Shown here: piece by piece, positions 12,598-24,109 of the stretch | How positions within the stretch are numbered: the first letter of the stretch is position 1 | Layout of the letters: every line of letters starts with the position of its first letter | Source of the DNA: Macrothele yani | Taxonomy: Eukaryota > Arthropoda > Arachnida > Araneae > Macrothelidae | Direction: 5' to 3' | Length of the DNA: 64,000 bases | Assembly (NCBI GenBank): GCA_039090855.1 | Contig: CM076999.1 | Coordinates: forward strand, 117,241,072 to 117,305,071 | Notes under the pieces: model-generated | What the model was told of the DNA's origin: nothing | Databases searched by the model: none | The model's input: the letters and a program-made list of their open reading frames with translations, nothing else | Translations under genes and position numbers: made by a program

Positions 12598-14010
12598 TAA
12601 CAAAAGTTCTGCACACTGTCCAGTTTTGAGAAAAGTGTGACGTAACTGAGAAAACTTACCTTATTGCCATTCAATGTAGTCCCCTCCACTGCTAATGACA
12701 GCTTTCCGGCAGTGGGGTAGTGTCATATTACTTGGGTCATGTCCAATGACAGTTCATGCCATGGAGCAGATTTTTTAACTTTGAAAAACCCCAACAAAGT
12801 CAGGTGGATTGAGATCAAGGCTTCGTGGGTGGGTCAAAGTTTCCCAGCGATGTTTCGACAAAAGTCCCCGTACCGACACTGCATCATGACTCGATGTGTT
12901 GTCATACAGCAAGATTGCTCCAGCTTCTAACAAGTTTGGGCAATTTTGATGAATTTTCAGTTTCAACTTTGTCCTCAGAAAGTCACGACAATATTGTGCA
13001 TTGACACTTTGCCCTACCGGCACTTGATCAAAGACCACAACACCCTGGTACGCAAATAATCATCATTTGCTTCACTTTGGATTGTTGCCAACGATACTTT
13101 CAGGGGTGTGGGGCACTTGGATGCCTGCATTCCACTGATTGTGACTTCAATTCTGGCTCAAAATCATGGGTCCAAGTCTCATCAATTGTAACAATTCTGT
13201 TCTGGAAGCTGTTGCTCTCCTTTCGAACCTATGGAGGTGATCCTGTGCGATGCTCACTCTGGTTGCTGCCTTCTGCACCCAGCGTGCAGCGATTTTTCTT
13301 TTTGCAATGAGTTGGTCAAAATACGGTGGACCACAACACCCTGGTACGCAAATAATCATCATTTGCTTCACTTTGGATTGTTGCCAATGATACTTTCAGG
13401 GGTGTGAGGCACTTGGATGCCTGCATTCCACTGATTGTGACTTCAATTCTGGCTCAAAATCATGGGTCCAAGTCTCATCTATTGTAACAATTCTGTTCTG
13501 TTCTGGAAGCTGTTGCTCTCCCTTTCGAACCTATGGAGGTGATCCTGTGCGATGCTCACTCTGGTTGCTGCCTTCTGCACCCAGCGTGCAGCGATTTGCA
13601 ATGAGTTGGTCAAAATACGGTGTTTTGTCTGACACCTTTTGAGGTTGGCCTGAGTGGTGATCATCTTCGATGCTGCTTTGGCCCTCCTGAAAGTGCGATA
13701 CCCAGTGAGAAATTGTGCTTCAATCAAGAGTTCTTTCCCCACAAACTTCTTGCAAGGCAGTGTGAATCTGTGTCGGAGTTTTTCCTCGCAGAGTTTTTCA
13801 TTTTCATGTATGAGCACTGGTCTAACACCATGACTCGACCTGAGGAGCCGCACTCTTCCATTTGCAAACCCTCCCACTTCCACACAGCAAATGATAGCAT
13901 GTCGTTCTGACACCAGTGCATTGCTGAGAGTCTGACCTTACGTGACACAATCATTTTTCACATTGCATCATCCGCTTCCATTTTAGATTAACATGTGCAG
14001 AACTTTTGTT
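12598..14010 (-). mobile_element. mariner-type transposon nested in another mariner
   Basis: Inverted ends TAACAAAAGTTCTGCACA (12598) and TGTGCAGAACTTTTGTTA (about 13993-14010) delimit the element, with TA included at both tips as expected of the family. The minus strand retains VFDQVPVGQSVNAQYCRDFL, AGAILLYDNTSSHD (second Asp) and HPRSLDLNPPDF (third Asp). A 296-bp internal tandem duplication (13033-13623) and frameshifts inactivate it. Confidence 0.85.
13033..13623. repeat. 296-bp tandem duplication inside the mariner
   Basis: The block starting GACCACAACACCCTGGTACG at 13033 recurs at 13329 and runs to ATACGG near 13620. The first unit has an extra TTTTTCTTTT and the second an extra GTTCT, so the duplication is not recent. 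Confidence 0.92.
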
Positions 14011-14265
14011 ATCACCCTTGTACCGAAGTTTGCTGCCACAGCTTCAACTAGGTTGTCAGTGTTGGTGGGCATTACATATCCTAACCTTGGCTTGTCTTTG
14101 AGACTGGTGTTCCCAGCAATGAAATGCTGGAACCATTTTTCATGCAGTGCTGTTGCCCACTGTTTTTTTGTCTTCAGCTGCATAAATTTCTATCACTGCT
14201 GCTACCATGTTTCGCTGTTTTTTTCCAATAATGATGTAAGAGCACCCAAACAGCACGGTTATTGA
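14011..14265 (-). mobile_element. mariner N-terminal fragment (outer element, 5' part)
   Basis: The minus strand reads KKQWATALHEKWFQHFIAGN and SLKDKPRLGY, the mariner N-terminal pattern W-F-x-R-F-x-x-G-N-x-x-L-x-D-K-P-R-x-G, then LVEAVAANFGTRV up to the boundary of the inner element. This is the first part of a transposase interrupted by the 12598-14010 element. Confidence 0.75.
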
Positions 14266-14438
14266 TATCCATCCTCAGCTCATCAGATAACACAAAGTGG
14301 CTCCATGCCAAATGCACATCATCAGCCTCATGTGTTCCATTTCATTGCCATACCCAGTTGATATTGGCATAGGTTTTTTACAGAAATGGATGCTAAAAAT
14401 TATGTGTACTCATAAACAAAGAATTCAAAGCAAGTTGA

Positions 14439-14439
<1 letters not shown>

Positions 14440-14486
<47 letters not shown>
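14440..14486. repeat. (TG)n microsatellite
   Basis: Uninterrupted TG repeat; the reading frame of alternating Val-Cys across it is spurious. Confidence 0.97.
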
Positions 14487-14487
<1 letters not shown>

Positions 14488-15065
14488 CCGTTGCAATTGT
14501 TGGAAAGCAACAGGTAGTCATTAAGGTCACCATTCACTCAGTTCTTTGACTGCAGGGATGTATTATGAAATGCACTGATACATTGCTGAGAGCAAACCAC
14601 TCTGGTCGCCTTTCACCTGGTCAGACACACACACACACACACATACTGAATAGCTATAAAAAAAAGAAAAAAAGAAAAACACTCGCTCTTGACCATGCAC
14701 AGCTCCTCCTAGATGGCTTTACAATATCCACATTAAACTGAAACAACTCACCCATTTCCGGAATGTAATTATTCCACACAAACGATATATCCGTTTCCAA
14801 ATGCTCAAGTTACATACTTATTCACGGACAGCAAACAACGCCATAACATTCTCTGCTTACAAATCAGAACCGAAACATAACATTCTCTTGAACACAGCTC
14901 GTATCCTTAGCTTGTTCACAGCTCATATCCTGGCTCGTTCCGGCTTGGACGGACCATAATGTAATAGTTTGAAAGGAACAGGTAGTCTTTAAGGTCACCA
15001 CTCACTCCATCCTTTGACTGCAGGAATTTATTGTGAAATGTACTGATACATTGCTGAGAAAGAAC
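14488..15065. repeat. Direct ~100-bp repeats 470 bp apart
   Basis: GGAAAGCAACAGGTAGTCAT...CTTTGACTGCAGGGATG...ACTGATACATTGCTGAGA (14499-14590) recurs at 14968-15062 (GAAAGGAACAGGTAGTCTTT...). The interval contains CA repeats and no coding sequence. They could be termini of an unrecognised element. Confidence 0.75.
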
Positions 15066-15130
15066 AATAGTAGCCCTAATTCTCATACTAATTTTTCAAA
15101 AACAGAAACCAGTGGGTTTGAAGGTGTACA

Positions 15131-15186
15131 ACTGCTGAAGTTAAATTTCCCGTCTTTTAACAGACGGGAAATTTAACTTCAGCAGT
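15131..15186. repeat. Perfect 25-bp stem, 6-nt loop hairpin
   Basis: ACTGCTGAAGTTAAATTTCC + CGTCT pairs perfectly with AGACG + GGAAATTTAACTTCAGCAGT around TTTAAC. No flanking element is recognised. Likely a microscopic inverted duplication or a tiny hairpin element. Confidence 0.95.
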
Positions 15187-16023
15187 TTTAACAGAAACAT
15201 ACAGGACTAGCTTTCCTTCCGGTATTTTGACACAATTACAAGTAGAACAATGACTCACAGTTTTAGTTTCTTTACAGCTCTATTACTGCTGTCATAAACT
15301 GTGAATTTGTCACCGTTTAAAGTAACTGCTACTTCTGTGAAACTGTCACTGGGACAAGAAAATCACTGTTAAGCCTACCTCTACTTGATGCTTGGGATCC
15401 GTGGTGTTGTGGAGTCGTTGCCACGTATGCATCCTTCCACCGGCATGTTGTAGGTGCAACCTGAGTACAAAAGGAGAAACTTTGAGAATTTGCAGTAGAA
15501 AAAGCAGAAATTTTTACAGTAGAAAGTAAGGATGAAATTTTCCATTGTATTTTTGAGAACAGTGTTCATATGTACAGTATGAAAAATGAAGAAATGGAAA
15601 ATATATAATCATCCTCTGCCTCAGCTATTCACTACTAGACAAAAGATCTCTTGAAAATTTTCACCGAAATTTGTCTGGAGTGTATTTTTTATTCTTGATG
15701 ACCAATTGAGTGGTCTCTAGGATTTCATAGCACATGTGATACAAGTGACCAAAAGGATCAAAAGAACAGCAATGAAATTTCCTTATTGTCCTGACATGCA
15801 TTCTAATTTCATTTATCCATCTTCTTTTACGTAGTTTTTGGGTCTTCTGGTTTCCAATTAAATTTATGTGTTGAGAGTGTGGTAAAAACTGTAAGATAAC
15901 ATGAAGGCATAGGGAAATCTGTGTATGGTATTTGTGTAGGTTATTTGTGGTTACAAATTCTGTTTGCCCCATCCTGAAGACTAAACTATAGGCGCCCATG
16001 TACAGGACTTGGTGTTCAGGGTA

Positions 16024-17485
16024 GAGGAAAATGTTTTTATTAGCTCAGGACTATCTATTTTCATGTTCGGACTAGAGCAAAGTATTTTTTATTACAGAGG
16101 GTGAGTCGAAAGTTTTGCAATATTTGGATCACTTTATGTCTTCATATGTACCTTTACGATAAAAGGTGACTAACATTCAAAGTATAGCCCATCGTGTTGC
16201 AGTGTCTTTAGCCATCTGTCTTCCAATTCTTTGATTCTGCGGCGGTACCAGTTCTTTTTCTTCGAGGGGAAGAACTCCTTCACCCCAGCTGCCACCTCCT
16301 CCTGGTTGTTGAAGTGCCGCCCGCTGTGAAAGTGGGCCATGAACTGGAACAAGTAATAATCCGATGGGGCAAGATACGGACTATATGCTGGGCGTGGCAT
16401 CAGTTCAATGCCCTCAAGTTCGTGGAGTCGTGCCTGAGTCGTTTGTGCGGTATGAGGCAGTAGGAGAGCACACTTTCTAATCACCAGTGCTGGGTCCTTC
16501 TCCTCCAAAATGGCATACATCCGCTCCAGCTGTTCAAAGTAGAGGTTGGCGTTGATGATCCGACTATCTGGAACAAATTTGTAATGGATTATCCCCTTGA
16601 AATTTCTCCTGACGCAGAGCATCACCTTGTACTCGAAGCGCACATGTTTGGCAATGGGTTCTGGAAGCTGGCCCAGGCTCAACCACTGCTGTTGTGTGTT
16701 AGGATTACAGAAATAGACCCACTTTTCATCGCACATTACAATTCTCTTGATGAAATTGGCAACGGGTTCTTAAAGCTGGCCCAGGCTCAACCACTGCCAT
16801 TGTGTGTCATTGTGCAAGTTTTCTAGCAGTTTCCTGGACACTTCCATTCGGCGGTTTTCTTCAGCTGGCTTTAGTTCGTGAGGGACAATGCGGCAGCTTC
16901 TGTAGATTTTGCCGTAGTCCTGAAGGTGACGAACCACTGTGGTCTGTGATATGCTCAGCTCGCCTGATAATCTCCGAATGCTGGTTGTCAGATTTGCCTC
17001 TACGGCCTGGCGCGTGGCCTCCGAATCCACGGTTCGGGACCTACCTGACCGTGGCTGATCGTCGAGGTTTCTGTTGCCTGAGCAAAATTTCTTGAACCAT
17101 CTGGCTCTAGTGCTGTGGTCCAGGGAATTTTCCCCTTTCGCATGACAAATGTTTCATGTTGCTTAAGCAGCATTACGGCCGAGTTCAAACTCGTAAAGCA
17201 AAAGTTCCCTAATTACCCAGTTGTGGCTGTTCATCTTTTAGGTGTCCCAACCACAGACAGAACGACGGCATGCAATGCTTTTCACAGCAACAACTACCAC
17301 TTTATATCCCTTTCGACTGACTGCAGTGCACGACTTGAGCTAGTTAAACATGTGACAAACCTGCCGCAGCGCATGCATTTATGCAAATATTGCAAAACTT
17401 TCGACCCACCCTCTGTAGCCTGGGACTATTGGTTTTCATATTCAGACAAGAGCAAAATATTTTTATTAGCCCAGGACTATCATTT
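16024..17485. repeat. Tandem target repeat split by the mariner
   Basis: TTTTTATTAGCTCAGGACTAT plus a following stretch before the mariner reappears after it (GGGACTATTGGTTTTCATAT...GAGCAAAATATTTTTATTAG, then CCCAGGACTATC). The mariner at 16095-17415 therefore inserted at a TA inside a short tandem array of roughly 65-bp units. Confidence 0.7.
16095..17415 (-). mobile_element. mariner-type transposon, full length with TA duplications
   Basis: Near-perfect inverted ends CAGAGGGTGAGTCGAAAGTT and AACTTTCGACCCACCCTCTG are flanked by TA (16093-16094 and 17416-17417). The minus-strand transposase shows a helix-turn-helix part (LTTSIRRLSGELSISQTTVV), WVPHEL-like linker IVPHELKPAEENR, first Asp in CDEKWVYF, and the third Asp in SPYLAPSDYYLF, ending HDGLYFEC. 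The HDNARPH box carrying the second Asp is deleted (ALLLPHTAQTT), and a tandem duplication repeats the QWLSLGQL segment (about 16648-16697 and 16757-16806). Dead mariner (DD34D type). Confidence 0.92.
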
Positions 17486-18071
17486 AAAAGTTTGTTTGTC
17501 TAATGTTGCGGTGCTAAAGCCAGTGTATTTTTTTTATTACTTTTAATTTTTTTTTTTTTTTTTTTTGTAAGGTATGCAGCAGTTAAATTTTGCATGCTTA
17601 GGAACTGCATCAATTCTATTTCAGGAACTGAATTTGCTGTAGTGTGGAATATGAGTATGGGGAGGGGGTCAGGATCCCCTGATTTCCAGAGTTGATGAAC
17701 TAGGAGAGTGAAAAAGGAAAAACAAAAAAAAAAAAACAGCCCAGAAGTTTAAAGATGTGGATGGGCATTATCAAGAGCACAGATAAAGAGTATTTTATCT
17801 GCATGTCATAGTTTGTATAATCGACATTTTCTTAAATTAGAGCTTTGCTTTGGACTAGATTAAAGTAAATTGGGACAAATGAATCTTTATTCCAGTTAGT
17901 CCAGAACTAAATGGGCCAAGAAGCAATTTTTGGACCCTGGTATCCATACAATTTTCGGTAAATGTTCCAGTTTGAATATTTTCTTACCAGTTTTCAACAT
18001 TTCATTTTAAATGTCCTGCAATTTCTGCTTACCCTGTTTGCCAAATAATGTTTTCTCTTTTTTCCCCCTAG

Positions 18072-18230
<159 letters not shown>

Positions 18231-18684
18231 TGATTTTTTGAAATTCTGTCTTTTAGTTTTTCCCCACATGTCTGAGTGTTATAAACATTGTTCTTTTCAA
18301 ATCTTCTCAACATTGTAAAAAAATATAAATATAAAAAAATTGTAACCAATCAGTGAATACTATTTTCAAGAAGGTTTCTTTTATTTATTTTCTCCCAGCT
18401 GTTGGACTAAACTGGTGTTTTTGAAAAGAGTCAAATTTAAAACAGTGTTCTAGAGTATTTAAGAATTAGTACTGAATGAGACAGTAACCTTGTCATGTCA
18501 TCAACCAACCAATAACCAACCTTGGTTTCAGCAACCCTCATATTTTTTTCCATTTCCTGTCCCTTTCAGTGCAGTACCTTTCAGTAACTGCCTATATTAC
18601 TACTTTTTTATTTTCTCGCATACTCCTAATGCTATAGCAAATTTGTTTAGTAATGTATAAATATCCATCTACTGTGCACTGGCT

Positions 18685-18966
18685 AATGGATTGGCAAAGT
18701 ATAGAGAACTGAAATTTTCAGCATTTTACAAAACAGCCTTTTTGCACCTTACCTTCACAGTTGTAAAATCATAATTTATATTTAATGGATTGGCAAGGTA
18801 TAGAGAACTGAAATGTTCTGCATTTTACAAACCAGCCTTTTTGCACCTTACTGTCATAGTTGTAAAATCATATGTTTAATGGATTGGCAAGGTATAGAGA
18901 ACTGAAATTTTGAGCATTTTACAGAACAGCCTTTTTGCACTTTGCCTTCACAGTTGTAAAATCATG
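18685..18966. repeat. ~97-bp tandem repeat, three units
   Basis: AATGGATTGGCAAGGTATAG starts units at 18685, 18784 and 18878; each ends CAGTTGTAAAATCAT with a few substitutions. Unit lengths are 99, 94 and about 90. Confidence 0.93.
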
Positions 18967-19194
18967 AAGTGCTGGCACCATGCATTAACTTTTTTCTTTC
19001 TTTTGAGGTTTGACAACCACTGTCAGAGGCATTGCCAAGGGGGAGTCCTTAGGTTCAGACTCCTACCGCCTTGAGGGTGTGGATTGAGTATGAATTTAAA
19101 GCGATGTATATGTATATATGAGGCTTTCACCAATTAACCAAATCAATGGAAACCCCCTCCCTCTTAATACATTTTTTGCTACACCACTGGCCAC

Positions 19195-19378
19195 TGTGAG
19201 CAACAGAATAAGCTATAAGCAGTTTCCTGTTACTGATTTAGTGCTACTGGTTCCAGGGAAGGGAGAAAACCAGTGCATGTAGAAAAAACGTTCCACCCAT
19301 GCCTCACCTGGGACTCACTTATTTCAGATGAATGGTCAGATGCCAGCACTTAGACCACTGCACCAGCTGAGAAGCATC
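19195..19378 (-). mobile_element. tRNA-derived SINE, old minus copy
   Basis: AGCTATAAGCAGTTTCCTGT, ACTGGTTCCAGGGAAGGGAG and GCACTTAGACCACTGCACCA match the SINE at 28175 and 57405 in reverse orientation. The B box is mutated (CTGGGACTCACTT), so it is an older copy. Confidence 0.8.
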
Positions 19379-19870
19379 ATGCTTTAACTTTAAAAAAAGA
19401 AGGGGGGGGGGTAATAATAGTTCAACAGAATTTTGAAATTTTTCAGCCATGGAGTTCTTCAGGGCACTGCTAAAGATGTAATATAACCAAGGTTAATCGT
19501 AAGCAATTAGTTCATAGTTTTTTAAAATTAATATTCAGTTGATCTAAATTGGTCAGCATAATCTTTTTCTCCTATCTCTGTAATTGCCTGTACCTATGTT
19601 TTTGATTCCAAGGGAGAGAAATGACCACAAATTGCTGGATTATTAAGAAAAATGACAATAAATGTAAGTGGGGGAAAAAATAGTTTGGGAGGCATTTGGG
19701 TGGGAGTGGCAACGGTCACTGAGGCAGGCATGTTCGTGACATGCAAGTTTTGTGGATTGTTATTTTTTTTTTTCCCTGTGCAGGTGGTGTTTTCTTTCGT
19801 GATTTAGACCAATGGTTCTCTCTCTCTCTCTCAATCACTTTTGGGGCTGGGAAACTGGAAGAATGACATA

Positions 19871-21143
19871 CACCGAGTGATCACTGAATTATGACCATTT
19901 CTGTCAAAAGTGAATGTGGTATGTTGATCATGTGATTTTCAAAGTAACCAGAAAGATATGTTAGACTTTCAGGAAGGACATTTTGTGGGAAATCGGAGAG
20001 CCATTGTCTCGATTTCCCAAACTGGCAGGTTGTTTGTGGGTCACCATAATTAAAGCATAACAGCACTGGCCTGAAAATGTTCAAACAACGATCCGGAAAC
20101 AAAAAGGCACAGGACAGCAAAGGGTTGATGTGAGACGTGAGCACTTGGTCTAATGACTCATACAGGCCAACAGATGCAGCACTCTTCAACAAAGATCAAC
20201 CTGGAACAGTATCTGTCATGGCCATGCGTCGCACGTATGGGGTGTAACAGCAGACGCCGCCCATGACATCCTCTCCTAACCACGGTTCATCAGCGCAAAA
20301 GACTCGCGTGGTGCAAAAATAATGCAAGTTAGACGTTGGATGACTGGAAAAAAGTGTACTAGCCTGACGAGTCACGTTTTATACTCCACTCCGTGGATGG
20401 TTGTGTACCTAGTTGGCAGAAAATACATGAGGCACTTGATCCATCCTGCATGGCCTCCACAGTGCAGGCCAGTGAAGATGGTTGTATGGTGTGGGCATTT
20501 TTACCTGTCAGGAACTTGGACCCCTTGTACATGTGGAACAATGTATGACTGGTAACCACTGTCATGAATTGCTGGATGACTGTACATCCAGCAGTGTTGC
20601 ACTTTTTTCCCAAATGACGACGGTGTCTTCCAAGATGGCAATGCATCGAGCCATAGATCCAATACTGTGCAGGAAGGATTTGAGAAATGCAGTTCAACCT
20701 TTCAGCATATCGATTGGCTTCCGAACTCCTCTGATACCAATCCTATAGAGCACTTGTTGGACACTATGGAATGGCATATCAGGCATCTGGATACACAAAT
20801 TACCTTCATACCTGCACTGAGGGCCGCATTACACACACATATTGGTTGGCCCTACCTAGAGGGCCGCATTACACACATATTGGTTGGCCCTATCTAGAGG
20901 GCCGCATTACACACATATTGGTTGGCCCTACCTAGAGAGATGCATTACACACACATATTGGTTGGCCCTACCTAGAGGGCCGCATTACACACACATATTG
21001 GTTGGCCCTACCTACCTCCCACCTGTTTCTAACATCTTATTATTGAATTGATGCCACATCAGGTAGCTGCTGTACTGAGGGCAAAAGCAGGACCTACGAA
21101 GTATTGGATAGGTCACTGGTTATAATTCAATAATCACTCAGTG
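19871..21143 (+). mobile_element. Tc1-like transposon, third family, decayed, with TA duplication
   Basis: Inverted ends CACCGAGTGATCACTGAATT and AATTCAATAATCACTCAGTG are flanked by TA on both sides (19869-19870 and 21144-21145). The + strand retains PDESRFILHSVDG, a VFQDGNASSHRSNTVQEG segment and SDTNPIEHLLDTMEW in different frames, so several indels are present. A five-copy minisatellite (20819-21014) has expanded inside the 3' coding part. Confidence 0.85.
20819..21014 (+). repeat. 38/40-bp minisatellite inside a Tc1-like element
   Basis: Five adjacent units of the form AGGGCCGCATTACACACACA + TATTGGTTGGCCCTACCTAG, in 40-bp and 38-bp versions differing by one CA; the fourth has AGAGATGCATT. 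The unit arises from the transposase 3' coding region (R-A-A-L-H-T-H). Confidence 0.93.
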
Positions 21144-21502
21144 TATACTATGATGCTTTATGGAACCCCGATCATTCCTAAGTATACAGTTGTTGCACTA
21201 AATATAGTGAAACTAACTAATCAAATTAAATAACAAACCATATGTGATGAAGTTAGATACTTAAGTGTGTAAATGTGATGTTCTGAAATGGGAAACTTGA
21301 TCTGTTTTGATGCACACATCATTTCTCCACCCTGACTCATCAGTGTAGTTGAGAATGCAGGATCAGATTTTGTGGCAAAAGAAAGTATAAAACTACCATA
21401 TTGTATATGGCACTGTTATCTGCAAAATGATACCCGTACTGGAGCCATTTGAGGTTGCTTTAAAAAAGTCATCACAATGGGAGTTAAATTATGCTAGGGT
21501 GT

Positions 21503-22352
21503 CTTTCAGTTGCTGAGCTGGGAAAACAAGGGAATAAAGATTAATGGAGATTATCTAACCCACCTTCGTTTTGCTGATAACATAGTCATTTTTGCAACTA
21601 CCCCATCAGAACTCCAGAGTATGATCCAGGAACTTGCTGACAAGAGTAAAGAAGTGGGATTAAAAATTAACTTTCAGAAGACAAAAGTGATGTTCAATGC
21701 TTTTACAAGAAATGAAGATTTATCAATTGATGGAGAAAAGCTGGAGATAACAGACATGTACGTTTATCTTGGACAGCAGATATCAAGTGAGGGTCACATT
21801 GATGAAGAAATTAATCGGCATACAAAACTTGCCTGGAGAGCTTTTGGAAGAAACAGCATAATTTTCAAAAGCAATATGCCATTATGTCTTTAAAAAAAAG
21901 TGTTTGATCAATGCATCCTTTCAGTACTTACGTATGGTGCAGAGACATGGACCTTAACTAAAAGAGACATACAAAGGCTGCAGACAACTCAAAAAAGCAT
22001 GGAGAGGTGCGTGCTTGGTGTAACCAGGAGAGATAAGAAGAGGAACTCGTGGATCCGAAAAATGACAAGAGTGGAAGACATCATGATCAGAGTTAAATCC
22101 CTGAAATGGCAATGGGCTGGACATACTGCCAGAAGGACAGATCATCGATGGACAGCCGAAATTTTAGATTGGATTCCAAGGAACAGGAAAAGACCCAGAA
22201 GAAGACCACATGGGAGATGGGTGGATGAAATTCGAAAGTATGCGGGAGTGACATGGAGGCGACTGGCACAAGACAGACCGTTGTGGAGGAAACTTGAGGA
22301 GACCTTAGTCCAGCAGTGGATTGATAATGGTTGACAATGATGATGATGATAT
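21503..22352 (+). mobile_element. RTE-type LINE, copy B, 3' third only
   Basis: Same family as copies A and C: LRFADNIVIFATTPSELQSM (FADD changed to FADN, so a catalytic Asp is lost), CILSVLTYGAETWTLTKRDI, WQWAGHTARRTDHRW. A TAA near 21891 (CTT-TAA-AAA for CTTAAAAGAAAA) splits the frame. The 3' end is GATGATGATGAT. It is in sense orientation relative to PAP. Confidence 0.92.
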
Positions 22353-22447
22353 CAATGATACATTTCTGAAACAATCACTACTGGAGCCTCTGATTTTTAT
22401 TTTCTATATATACTGTGCAAAATTTAAAGTATAGTAGGTTCTTACAT

Positions 22448-23488
22448 TGGGTTGGTGCAGATAAAATGTCCAGTTTCAATGGGTGCACCAGCTCAATCTC
22501 TCCAGCGATAAGGTGTCGTCCAGCAATGTCATAAGTTTTTTATGTATCTAGTGTATGTGTTATGTTATTCATTTGGTAATAAAGGTTAAACCGTGAGTGC
22601 ACAGGCTTCAGTCAAGTGGACCCTGCCGACAGGCTAGTTGAGCATAATTTTTCTGTATCAGTTCAAACTCAAGACATTACCTAGGTATGGCAGCCCAAAA
22701 CATTAATGTAACCTTTGGGTAGGGTACTGCAAATGAATGCATAAAATTTTTGATGGTTCAAAACATTGCAAGCTGGACACACTCTCCTTGCAAATGCATC
22801 TTGTGGTTCTCCAGCAGTAGCTGTAACAGATGAGGAGCTGAAAACATGGAAGATGACCCACAGCACCATGTACGACGTAAGCTCGCTGCGAGGGTCTATC
22901 TGCGTCACTCAATGGTAGTTTTACTGCTAGCTGTCCTGGGGAATGTGAAAAAGCTGGATGTGTGAATGCCACAGGAATTGACAGTACATAGTAAGAATCA
23001 TTTTGGAAGTGTGCCTTTCCCTTGGTAGTCTACTTCCTGCTTGATGCATCATTAATTTCTCTTAGCTGGTGAGACCATCAGTTCAGGCCACTATTGTGCT
23101 GAAATGCAGCAGTGACACAAAAAAGCAACCTACTGAACATCCAGTTTTAGTCAACAGGAATGGGATCCCTCTGTTGCACTATACAATCACCTACATGTCC
23201 TTCAAAGGACCATCCAACTAGTCCACCAGTTGAACTAAGAAGCTCTGTTGTACTGTACATATTCCTCCCTTTTCTGACATAGTAGACTTTCCCAAGCTGG
23301 TTGGCTGTTGCAAACTTCTTTGCTGTTTCATTGCTGGGGGTTCCACAGCCTCATAACCTATTGGCAGAATTATGTTGATGCAGATGGAAACTACTTTGAC
23401 TAGTCGGGTAGGTGCTTCCTATTTTTATGACGATTTACTGGTGGCGCTCTCATTTGGACATCTCATCTACACTAACCCAATACTTGGT
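22448..23488. mobile_element. TIR-bounded element of unclear family
   Basis: TTGGGTTGGTGCAGATAAAA + TGTCC at the left and GGACATCTCATCTACACTAA + CCCAA at the right are inverted copies about 1.04 kb apart, a length and end type that fit a mariner relic. The right tip abuts TA and the left CA. No transposase motif could be read on either strand, so it is either strongly decayed or non-autonomous. Confidence 0.65.
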
Positions 23489-23707
23489 ACTATCTGATTA
23501 TGATTTACTTGATTTTTTGAAGAGTACAAACTTCCAAGTATATTTATTATAGCAAAAGAGGTGTGTAGGTGATTAGCTGCAGTACACTACTCACAAATTT
23601 TCTTAAATAATTTTTTTCTATTTATACTAGTAATATAAAATTTAATATGTATTGTTAAAGATATATTTTCAGTTCAGCATATATATTTAATTATACTCTT
23701 GTTTCAG

Positions 23708-23791
23708 GTCTCACAATCACAAAGGAAATCATGGTGGGTAAAGCTGAGTGGACAAAGCTGTTTGAACCATCAAATTTTTTGCAAAGTACAA
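23708..23791 (+). CDS. PAP: Poly(A) polymerase exon with apparent 1-nt deletion
   Basis: Acceptor TTGTTTCAG ends at 23707 and the donor GTATGT starts at 23792. Joined to the preceding G it reads GLTITKEIMVGKAEW and then TKLFEPSN, matching the start of the RNA-binding domain in the family. After Asn the frame slips. The raw frame gives FLQST, but one base offset gives A-K-Y-K, and the trailing AA plus the A of the next exon makes Lys followed by HFIVL, exactly the family pattern N-F-F-x-K-Y-K-H. The run at 23775-23780 holds six T where seven would restore both the conserved residues and the splice phase. Either an assembly/sequencing error in a homopolymer or a real disabling indel could explain it; the first seems likelier because every other exon is intact. 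Confidence 0.9.
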
Positions 23792-24109
23792 GTATGTATT
23801 ACCTTTTTCCTGTAATTTTATACATATACATTTTTTCTTTTGTTATTTTTAAAATGGCATTTGAAAAGTGTACTGCACAAAATTTTGTACTTGGAAGGTA
23901 AAAGATATGCTTATGACCGTAGGATGTAACAATTTCCATTTCTGCATTTATCAACACATGGAATGTGGCCTTATATGAAACAGCATATTGTAAATTACTA
24001 ACTGCTAGATAACACAAATGTTTAAAACTGAAAAGCATGCCTAATATGCAGAAAAGCAAAAAACGTTACCACCAAATGGAAGGACTAATTAGAAGAGATC
24101 AGTAAGATT

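Noticed and set aside
13620..13910. 96-codon plus-strand open frame
   Set aside because: Antisense to decayed mariner transposase sequence.
20819..21014. CRISPR-like array
   Set aside because: Units are contiguous without unique spacers, in a eukaryotic transposon.
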